Assembly: GCA_030525745.1 (NCBI GenBank)
Contig: JAUNED010000015.1
Location: 1 to 45,032, forward strand
DNA: 45,032 nucleotides
Direction of reading: 5' to 3'
Source of the DNA: Lonepinella koalarum
GTDB taxonomy: Bacteria > Pseudomonadota > Gammaproteobacteria > Enterobacterales > Pasteurellaceae
The notes below the pieces were generated by a model. That model was given only the letters and a program-made list of their open reading frames with translations, was not told the DNA's origin and made no database searches. Position numbers and translations under genes: made by a program. This document shows positions 34,773-45,032 of the stretch, in pieces. Each line of letters starts with the position of its first letter. The stretch's first letter is position 1.

Positions 34773-35579
34773 TTAAGAAATCTGATTTTCTATAGAGGAA
34801 AGTGCGGTAGGTTTTCCTTGAGTTTTAGGGGGATGTTGCAATTCTTGACGATAAGCTGCTACCCACATAGCTGTTGCACCGCAAACTGCTACGGGGATTA
34901 CTACAAAATTGACTAGAGGAATAAAGGTACAGAGTGTGACTAAACTGCCAAAGGTTAAATTTTGCCAGCGTAGTTGTTGCAATTTAAATCTCATTGTTTG
35001 AAAAGAAATTTTATGATTATCAAAAGGATAGTCGCAATATTGAATCGCCATCATCCACGCACTGAAAATAAAGGTTAAAATCGGGATAATGCTTTGCCCC
35101 ACAATCGGCATAAAACCAAACAGAAATAAGCCGATATAACGAGGTAAACTGTACAGCAATTTCTGCCATTCACGCCCGAGCATTCGTGGAATGTCTTTAA
35201 TAAAATCAATCGTATTCATTTCATTAAGGGTTTCACCTGTGAGCATTTTTTCTACTTTTTCTGCTAACAAACCGTTAAATGGGGCAGCAATAAAACCGGA
35301 CAAAGTAATGAAAGAAAAATAAAACGCAAATAAAATCATTACAATAGCAATGATGAATAAAATACCGCTTAGCCAATCCAGCCAAGCCGGTATAAAATCC
35401 ATTACATAGTCAATCATTACACCGACTTGATTGGTAAAGAGAATAAAAATACCGAGCATTAATATAATATTAAGCAAGATCGGCATAATGACAAAACGGC
35501 GCAAGCCTTTTTGGCGGATCAGATTCCAGCCCATAATAAAAAATTCAACACCGGCTTTGATTTCCTGTTGTACTGACAT
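34773..35579 (-). CDS. cysZ: sulfate transporter CysZ
   Basis: A 268-aa inner-membrane protein: start [21 protein letters not shown] at 35579 with AAGGAAA upstream (the longer frame to 35729 is not used). Conserved [17 protein letters not shown] and the [11 protein letters not shown] segment, with hydrophobic stretches around 30-50, 70-95, 145-180 and 205-235. It imports sulfate for cysteine synthesis. Divergent from zipA with 134 bp between, the same neighbourhood (cysZ-zipA-ligA) as in other gamma-proteobacteria. Confidence 0.95.
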   Translation of the reverse strand: MSVQQEIKAGVEFFIMGWNLIRQKGLRRFVIMPILLNIILMLGIFILFTNQVGVMIDYVMDFIPAWLDWLSGILFIIAIVMILFAFYFSFITLSGFIAAPFNGLLAEKVEKMLTGETLNEMNTIDFIKDIPRMLGREWQKLLYSLPRYIGLFLFGFMPIVGQSIIPILTFIFSAWMMAIQYCDYPFDNHKISFQTMRFKLQQLRWQNLTFGSLVTLCTFIPLVNFVVIPVAVCGATAMWVAAYRQELQHPPKTQGKPTALSSIENQIS

Positions 35580-35713
35580 GTCATTTCCTTTTGAGGTTAA
35601 ATTGTTATTCAGCATACAAAGTGCGGTGAAAAAAAGCAAATTTCTAAGCAATCCAAACGTAAAATATGGTAAGCTAAGCCCAAAATGTTTAAGCCGATAA
35701 AGGTGGAATAAAA

Positions 35714-36610
35714 ATGGATTTAAACACAATTTTGATTATTTTAGGCATACTTGTTTTAGTTGCGTTAATTGCGCATGGTGTATGGTCTCGTCGTCGTGAA
35801 AGATCACAGTATTTTGATCATGCAGCTCATTTTTCCCGTGAATCTGTTTCACCCTTTTCGCGCCCACCACACCAACCGTCTCAAATAGCACCTTCGGTTT
35901 CGGCGGTGGAAACTCAAGCTGAAATGCCGGTGGATCCGATTAAACAGGCAACACAAACAGAAGTACAAAACAACCAATCTGTTGAGCATATTCGGGTGGT
36001 GTTGCCAAACCAATCACAACCTCATTTTAACGAGAGTAAGCAACGGTTCCCCAATGAAAGTGACACCGCTTCAAGCATTCCATTGCCGAATTATGATGAA
36101 CCTATTGCCGAAGCACCAAAACAATCCCCGATTTCGCAGGCTCCTTTAATTGAACCTGTTAGTACACAAACGCCGTCGGAAACTTATTCCTACGGAGAAA
36201 AACAAGTTGAAGTTTCATCTTATATAACACTTTATGTAGTGGCTGCCGAAAACCGTCAATTCCAGCTACTCAAATTATCGCAAGCACTGGAAGAACTCGG
36301 GTTTATTTTTGGTAAAAACAAATTGTTCCATTATCACTTGCATTTGAGTATCGACAGCCCTGTACTTTTTAGTGTCGCCAATATTAACCAGCCGGGTTCC
36401 TTTGATTTGCAACAGGCTAAAGACAATACCACCATTGGTGTCACCTTGTTTATGCCATTGCCGTCCGTAGGTAATACTGTCGCAAATTTAAAAATGATGA
36501 TACGTGCTGCCCGTACGTTAGCAGAAGAACTTGACGGTTTTATTTTGACCGATGAACAAGAAATCTTCACTGAGCAGGCGGAACTGGATTATCTTTCACG
36601 CATTAATTAA
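35714..36610 (+). CDS. zipA: cell-division protein ZipA
   Basis: A 298-aa protein: N-terminal membrane anchor ([22 protein letters not shown]), a short basic stretch [11 protein letters not shown], a Pro/Gln-rich flexible linker (about 45-160) and a C-terminal FtsZ-binding domain (about 165-298: [30 protein letters not shown]). It tethers FtsZ to the membrane at the division site. AAGGTGG precedes the ATG. ligA follows after an uptake-sequence hairpin. Confidence 0.95.
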   Translation: MDLNTILIILGILVLVALIAHGVWSRRRERSQYFDHAAHFSRESVSPFSRPPHQPSQIAPSVSAVETQAEMPVDPIKQATQTEVQNNQSVEHIRVVLPNQSQPHFNESKQRFPNESDTASSIPLPNYDEPIAEAPKQSPISQAPLIEPVSTQTPSETYSYGEKQVEVSSYITLYVVAAENRQFQLLKLSQALEELGFIFGKNKLFHYHLHLSIDSPVLFSVANINQPGSFDLQQAKDNTTIGVTLFMPLPSVGNTVANLKMMIRAARTLAEELDGFILTDEQEIFTEQAELDYLSRIN

Positions 36611-36630
36611 TTCAAAATCAACAAAAAAGC

Positions 36631-36654
36631 AACCGCACTTTTTAAAGTGCGGTT
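36631..36654. terminator. terminator between zipA and ligA from paired uptake sequences
   Basis: AACCGCACTTT-TT-AAAGTGCGGTT hairpin followed by TTATTTAT. Confidence 0.7.
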
Positions 36655-36673
36655 TATTTATGGGTAGTTTTAA

Positions 36674-38689
<2,016 letters not shown>

Positions 38690-38819
38690 TGTATTAGGTT
38701 ATTTAAATGGAAAGCATTTACAATTGTAAAAAAGACAATTAAAATATGTAAGGCTTTATAGGAACTTTTCTTTATTAAGTCAATATTTCAATTATTAACA
38801 GACCTTAAGGTACATTTTT

Positions 38820-39110
38820 ATGAAAAAATTAGTTTTAGCAACTTTAATTGCTATGTCTACCCTTTCAGCGCAAGCATCAGAATATCCGGCAGAATGTAAG
38901 CAACTTATCGATCTTACTTTTGAAGCTGCCGAAGTCATGCCTGAAATGAAAGCACAATTAGGTATGGATAAAGATACCATGATGAAAGTATCTGTTGATG
39001 CTTGGAATCAAATGAGTGAAGCAGACCGTCAATCTTCTTTAGCAGGTTGTAAAGCTGCAGTTCCTCAAATGAAACAAACTATTGAAGCAGCAAAAGCACA
39101 GAAAAAATAA
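38820..39110 (+). CDS. small exported protein, DUF5339-like
   Basis: A 96-aa protein with signal peptide MKKLVLATLIAMSTLSAQA and a short helical mature part with two cysteines (YPAECKQL, LAGCKAAV), probably disulfide-linked in the periplasm. It resembles the DUF5339 proteins of Pasteurellaceae; function unknown. AGGT sits upstream of the ATG. A strong uptake-sequence hairpin follows. Confidence 0.75.
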   Translation: MKKLVLATLIAMSTLSAQASEYPAECKQLIDLTFEAAEVMPEMKAQLGMDKDTMMKVSVDAWNQMSEADRQSSLAGCKAAVPQMKQTIEAAKAQKK

Positions 39111-39128
39111 TCTTTTTTCAAAAAGATA

Positions 39129-39175
39129 AAAAGTGCGGTGAATTTCAAAATCATTTTAAAATTCACCGCACTTTT
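39129..39175. terminator. bidirectional terminator with paired uptake sequences
   Basis: AAAAGTGCGGTGAATTT and its inverse AAATTCACCGCACTTTT, 17-bp arms, 13-nt loop, between convergent genes. Confidence 0.85.
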
Positions 39176-39193
39176 GTTTTCCCAACTGAAAAA

Positions 39194-41196
<2,003 letters not shown>

Positions 41197-41592
41197 TGAA
41201 CTCCTTCCTCAAAAGATAAAAATGAGGCGATAATATAACATTTTCAGCATTGTTTTGAAAGGAATTCTCTTTAACGGCGAAGGGCAGATAGTAGTACACT
41301 CGAACGGTTAGTCTTAACTTCCGATAGGTGATCAGGCAAATGAAAATTATCTCGATAATTCTTATTGCATCAAAATTCAATTAAAGCCTTTCGGCCTATG
41401 TATGAAAGTCAGTAAAACAAACCTTACATCATGAAGGTAAAACCCTTGCAAAAGATATTCGTTTAGTATTGAGCTTATATAAACTTCATTTAAGCGATTG
41501 AATGATATTCTTGGGGGAGAAATAGAGTTTTTTCCGTAAAAACGATAATTTCCTTTGACTATTGGAATTGCAAAAGGTAATATGCACGCCCT
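41197..41592. other. 396-bp intergenic region before yceD
   Basis: Contains a short plus-strand open stretch ending LHHEGKTLAKDIRLVLSLYKLHLSD at about 41495, preceded closely by a stop, which looks like the tail of a decayed coding gene. The yceD promoter lies at the right end. Nothing else recognised. Confidence 0.4.
41555..41583 (+). promoter_or_regulatory. near-consensus sigma-70 promoter for yceD-rpmF-plsX
   Basis: TTGACT, 17-bp spacer, TAATAT, ending only 9 bp before the yceD ATG. The mRNA leader would be at most a few nucleotides. Confidence 0.65.
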
Positions 41593-42117
41593 ATGCAAAA
41601 GGTAAAACTACCCCTCACTGTAGATCCGGTAAAAGACGCACAACGTCGGTTAGATTATGATGGCTATTATGCTCCTGACCAGTTGCAGCGATTATCCGAA
41701 TCTGTGGTTAAAGTGCTCAGCGATGCACAGGTAACACTATCGTTTTTCATCGATCCGCAGAAATTAGTGGTGATGAAAGGTAGAGCAAGCGTTGATGTCG
41801 AGTTGGATTGTCAGCGTTGTAACAAGCCTTTCAATCAAACATTGGAATGTGAATTTAGTTACAGTCCAATCCGCAATTCAGATCAGATTGATGAGTTGCC
41901 GGAGATTTATGAACCCATTGAATTCAATGAATTCGGGGAGATAGATTTGATTGGCACGATTGAAGATGAACTTATTTTATGTTTGCCGATTGTGCCGATG
42001 CATAACTCTGAACACTGTGAAGTGTCCGTGCAGGAACAGATTTTTGGTGAATTGCCGGAAGAATTGGCAAAAAAACCAAATCCGTTTGCTGTATTAGCTA
42101 GTTTAAAGCAAAAGTAA
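41593..42117 (+). CDS. yceD: 23S rRNA accumulation protein YceD (DUF177)
   Basis: A 174-aa protein beginning [12 protein letters not shown], the conserved start, with the [10 protein letters not shown] cysteine pair, [20 protein letters not shown] and the ending [13 protein letters not shown]. It is linked to ribosomal RNA maturation and always precedes rpmF in related bacteria. The start has no room for a normal ribosome-binding site downstream of the predicted promoter. Confidence 0.95.
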   Translation: MQKVKLPLTVDPVKDAQRRLDYDGYYAPDQLQRLSESVVKVLSDAQVTLSFFIDPQKLVVMKGRASVDVELDCQRCNKPFNQTLECEFSYSPIRNSDQIDELPEIYEPIEFNEFGEIDLIGTIEDELILCLPIVPMHNSEHCEVSVQEQIFGELPEELAKKPNPFAVLASLKQK

Positions 42118-42137
42118 ATTTAATTAGGAGAAAGCCC

Positions 42138-42308
42138 GTGGCTGTTCAACAAAATAAAAAATCTCGTTCACGTCGTGATATGCGTCGTTCACACGATGCA
42201 TTAACCACCGCAGCAGTTTCAGTAGATAAAACAACTGGTGAAACTCACTTACGTCACCACGTAACTGCTGATGGTTACTATCGTGGTCGTAAAGTAATCA
42301 ACAAGTAA
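42138..42308 (+). CDS. rpmF: 50S ribosomal protein L32
   Basis: A 56-aa protein starting at GTG with TAGGAG 12 nt upstream: [21 protein letters not shown]..., middle [11 protein letters not shown], end [10 protein letters not shown]. This is the cysteine-free type of L32. It lies 20 bp after yceD and 15 bp before plsX, linking ribosome and phospholipid synthesis genes in one operon. Confidence 0.97.
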   Translation: MAVQQNKKSRSRRDMRRSHDALTTAAVSVDKTTGETHLRHHVTADGYYRGRKVINK

Positions 42309-42323
42309 TACACGAGGTATCAC

Positions 42324-43346
42324 TTGAATCATCTGACGATAGCGTTAGATGTAATGGGCGGGGACTTCGGTCCCCGTGTTACTATCCCCGCAGTTGCAAA
42401 GGCATTGGAATATAATCCATCGCTTTCTTTTCTTTTGTTTGGTGATTTGAACCAAGCGCAACCTTTTCTGAATACATTATCCCACGATCAACAGCAGAGA
42501 ATCCAATTTCAGCATACAGAAAAATGGATTGATAATGACACTCCTGCAATTCAAGCGATTCGGCATAGCAAAGAGACCTCAATGCGTTTAGCATTAGAAG
42601 CCGTTGCAACAGGAAAAGCACAAGCCTGTGTTAGTGGCGGAAATACGGGGGCTTTAATGGGGTTATCAAAACAGTTAATTGCCCCTTTGCCTAGAATTCA
42701 TCGTCCAGCATTAACTTCTCTCATTCCAACGATGGGGGGAAATTCGGGAGTTATGCTTGATTTAGGTGCGAATGTTGAAGCTGATGAACAACTATTATTG
42801 CAATTTGCAGAAATGGGTAATGTCTTTGCCCAAACAATGTTAGGGATTGTTTATCCTCGTTTGGCGTTATTGAATATTGGTTCAGAAGCGCATAAAGGCA
42901 CCGCAGAAATTAGACGTACGCATCAGCAATTAAGTCTTCGCTATGATCTTAATTATATAGGTTTCATTGAGGGGGATAAGTTGATGAATAATGTGGCTGA
43001 TGTGATTGTGTGTGATGGATTTAGCGGTAACATAGCGTTAAAAAGTTTGGAAGGTATGGCAAAAAACATCTTAACGCTATTGCGACAATCTAATCACGAT
43101 TCGCATATTTGTCATCGTATTCGTCATTCATTATTGCGCTTAATTTTACGTCGCTCTTTACGTCGTTTACAACAGATCAATCCTGATAGACATAACGGCG
43201 CAACAATGCTGGGATTATCTCAGGTTGTGGTGAAAAGTCACGGCGGCGCAGGTGTGAATGCTTATTATTATGCGATTGAATATGCTTTTAACCAAATAAA
43301 GCATCAAATTCCACAGAAACTTGAATCTTATTTAGCGAATCGTTAG
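42324..43346 (+). CDS. plsX: phosphate acyltransferase PlsX
   Basis: A 340-aa enzyme making acyl-phosphate from acyl-ACP for phospholipid synthesis. It uses a TTG start (NHLTIALDVMGGDFGP follows), with GAGG upstream; no in-frame ATG fits the family N-terminus, so the rare start is probably real and may lower expression. Conserved GNTGALM, LDLGANVE and VCDGFSGNIALK motifs. The last 15 bp overlap the convergent ubiJ. The usual fabH does not follow. Confidence 0.95.
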   Translation: MNHLTIALDVMGGDFGPRVTIPAVAKALEYNPSLSFLLFGDLNQAQPFLNTLSHDQQQRIQFQHTEKWIDNDTPAIQAIRHSKETSMRLALEAVATGKAQACVSGGNTGALMGLSKQLIAPLPRIHRPALTSLIPTMGGNSGVMLDLGANVEADEQLLLQFAEMGNVFAQTMLGIVYPRLALLNIGSEAHKGTAEIRRTHQQLSLRYDLNYIGFIEGDKLMNNVADVIVCDGFSGNIALKSLEGMAKNILTLLRQSNHDSHICHRIRHSLLRLILRRSLRRLQQINPDRHNGATMLGLSQVVVKSHGGAGVNAYYYAIEYAFNQIKHQIPQKLESYLANR

Positions 43347-43970
43347 GCGATTGATTCGTTGTTCTAATTGATTAACCTCTTCTTGTAATTTTGCAATTTG
43401 ATCGTAAAAATCTACCGCTTGTAAGCGATGCACCATTACAGGGCGCTCATTGATAAGATTTTCAACGATATAGCGAGATTGGGTTTTAGACTGTTTTTTT
43501 AATGTTGTGATAATAGAAGCACCGATTTCGCTTATTCCCTGAGCAATAACATCGCCAAAAATAGGTGAAAGCAATTCAGCAGGGTTTTTCTCTAATGCAT
43601 TTAATAAGGCAGAAAAATGCTGTAAAACCTCGATATTACCAAGCATAACAAGTGATTTATTATTGATGAGTTCACTGAGTTTGCTTTTGTCTTTGAGTAA
43701 AGATAAGGTCTCTAATTCAACCTCTAATGCGCAATCTGTTTCTCCTTCATATTGACTCAATAAATGGCAACCGTTTTGATGAAAAAGTAAAAAAATGGCG
43801 TGATCAAATTTTTTTAGTTGAATTTTGAGAATTTGGTTATCTAGTAATCGCAAATGTTGTTTAGTTTGGGGAGAGCGCTGAATAAGCGCATTAAAAAGGC
43901 TTTCTGCAAAAGCAACGGTAAATTGTTTAAGCATAAGCTGTTGGAAAATTTGTTGTATAACCATAACCAT
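43332..43970 (-). CDS. ubiJ: ubiquinone biosynthesis accessory factor UbiJ (SCP2 domain)
   Basis: A 212-aa protein with an N-terminal SCP2-like lipid-binding domain (about 15-120) and a C-terminal coiled coil (DFYDQIAKLQEEVNQLEQRINRL). It matches UbiJ/YigP, which binds quinone intermediates in the Ubi complex. In many bacteria it lies between ubiE and ubiB; here it stands alone next to xerC. Start may be Met1 or Met3. Confidence 0.85.
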   Translation of the reverse strand: MVMVIQQIFQQLMLKQFTVAFAESLFNALIQRSPQTKQHLRLLDNQILKIQLKKFDHAIFLLFHQNGCHLLSQYEGETDCALEVELETLSLLKDKSKLSELINNKSLVMLGNIEVLQHFSALLNALEKNPAELLSPIFGDVIAQGISEIGASIITTLKKQSKTQSRYIVENLINERPVMVHRLQAVDFYDQIAKLQEEVNQLEQRINRLTIR

Positions 43971-44062
43971 TTTAATTAAGAATGAAATAGCCCTATTCTA
44001 CCTTGCTTTTGAATTTGACTCTATTTGAAACTATAATCTTTTCTTTTTTTAGTGAATTTATA

Positions 44063-44965
44063 ATGACTGATATACCGCTTTATCAAGCCACTTTACCTTA
44101 TTGGGATTATCTCAAAATAGAAAAACAAGCGAGTGAACATACATTAGACAGTTATCAACGGCAATTGAAAGCTGTCGCAGAATTGCTTACTCAAGCGGGG
44201 GTTACCCAATGGGAAGATGTAGAGGCATCTACTATTCGTTGGTTGTTAAGTCAAAGTCATAAACAAGGATTAAGTGCAAAAAGCATTGCATTGCGTCTTG
44301 TGGCATTGCGCCAATTTTTACAATTTTTATTACGAATAGGAAAAATTCAAGTCAATCCCGCACAGGGCATACGAGCTCCAAAAGCAAATAAACACCTTCC
44401 TAAAAATATCGATGCAGAACAAGTCGCACAGTTATTAAATTGTGATAGTGATGATCCTCAGGATATTAGAGATCTTGCCGTGATGGAGCTTATGTATAGC
44501 TCTGGCTTACGTTTAGCGGAATTACAAGGTTTAAATATTGCAGATATTGATCTGCAAAATGGTGAAGTGAGAGTGTTAGGAAAAGGGAATAAAGAGAGGA
44601 TTGTGCCGGTTGGCTCAAAAGCTATTCAAGCATTGAAACGTTGGTATGATGTACGAGCGTTATTTAACCCTCAAGATAATGCGATTTTTATCAATAAAAA
44701 AGGGGTTCGTCTTTCTCCTCGTGCTATTCAACTGATGATGAAAAAATGGGGGCAAAGACAAGGTTTAGAGACTCACCTTCATCCTCATAAATTACGCCAT
44801 TCGTTCGCAACACATTTATTGGAAGGAAGTGGAGATTTGCGAGCAGTGCAAGAGCTACTGGGGCATAGCAATTTAGGCACAACACAAATTTACACCCATT
44901 TGGATTTTCAACATCTTGCACAGGTGTATGATTTAGCTCACCCCAGAGCGCATAGAAAAAAATAA
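44063..44965 (+). CDS. xerC: site-specific tyrosine recombinase XerC
   Basis: A 300-aa protein from ATG 44063 ([22 protein letters not shown]). Catalytic set: R in [10 protein letters not shown] in [12 protein letters not shown]-x-x-R in [13 protein letters not shown] in LLGHSN, and Y in TTQIYTHLD. With XerD it resolves chromosome dimers at dif. Length and motifs separate it clearly from the mobile-element recombinase at 9585-10523. Confidence 0.95.
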   Translation: MTDIPLYQATLPYWDYLKIEKQASEHTLDSYQRQLKAVAELLTQAGVTQWEDVEASTIRWLLSQSHKQGLSAKSIALRLVALRQFLQFLLRIGKIQVNPAQGIRAPKANKHLPKNIDAEQVAQLLNCDSDDPQDIRDLAVMELMYSSGLRLAELQGLNIADIDLQNGEVRVLGKGNKERIVPVGSKAIQALKRWYDVRALFNPQDNAIFINKKGVRLSPRAIQLMMKKWGQRQGLETHLHPHKLRHSFATHLLEGSGDLRAVQELLGHSNLGTTQIYTHLDFQHLAQVYDLAHPRAHRKK

Positions 44966-44981
44966 AGACGATTAACTTTGA

Positions 44982-45032
44982 TCTGCACCCCAAAAGTTGG
45001 ATGAAACAACCAACTGATTAAGGTGCAGATTT
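44982..45032. mobile_element. end of an IS3-like insertion sequence (truncated by the window)
   Basis: TCTGCACCCCAAAAGTTGG resembles the inverted-repeat end of IS150-group IS3 elements (TGnACCCCAAAAGTTGG...). The rest lies outside the window. Confidence 0.5.

Overview
The window is Pasteurellaceae chromosome. The 9-bp DNA-uptake core AAGTGCGGT (the Hin type used by Haemophilus, Pasteurella and Aggregatibacter) recurs from about 20.8 kb onward. The housekeeping genes there (pepA-lptF-lptG, metB-trxA, a P2-type porin, purB-hflD, yceD-rpmF-plsX) match family genes in arrangement and sequence. The species cannot be fixed from sequence reading alone.

Region A (1-9.53 kb) is the end of a type VI secretion (T6SS) locus, AT-rich and on the plus strand. 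It holds the 3' part of a vgrG that lacks its OB-fold core, a lysozyme-like effector overlapping a putative immunity gene, a second exported protein, a GH19/chitinase-like effector with an exported SH3-like partner, then tssA and tssM. Both genes of the GH19 pair appear frameshifted at poly-T tracts near their starts. The effectors would attack peptidoglycan, the exported partners would protect the producer's periplasm, and TssA/TssM belong to the baseplate/membrane machinery.

Region B (9.55-20.72 kb) is a fragment of an integrative and conjugative element of the ICEHin1056/PFGI-1 kind, mostly on the minus strand: parA, dnaB (frameshifted), parB, an 85-aa gene, a DUF2857 gene, a STY4528-type replication gene, a TIGR03761-type gene, a DUF3158 gene and ssb, then small unknown genes, a lipoprotein and a tyrosine recombinase. 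No conjugation (T4SS/relaxase) genes are present, so it is a remnant, a minimised element or one interrupted by cargo. It abuts a complete but divergent tRNA-Leu(CAA), and 46 bp beyond that lies the 5' half of a canonical tRNA-Leu(CAA), which marks the insertion junction. Two unusual repeat systems flank or lie inside the STY4528-type gene: a 36-bp-period array after its stop codon and dyad 'ACTTCC-N5-GGAAGT' sites inside its coding sequence. Together they suggest a replication origin.

Region C (20.8-45.03 kb) is core chromosome: lptG/lptF, pepA, trxA, metB, a tRNA-Gly/Leu/Cys cluster followed by a dead P4-type integrase, a HigBA-type and a BrnTA-type toxin-antitoxin pair (brnT broken by a nonsense codon), ompP2, clpB, cysK, cysZ, zipA, ligA, a small exported protein, purB, hflD, yceD, rpmF, plsX, ubiJ, xerC and the edge of an insertion sequence. 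Several operon ends use inverted pairs of uptake sequences as terminators. A family of short palindromic (MITE-like) repeats is scattered here.
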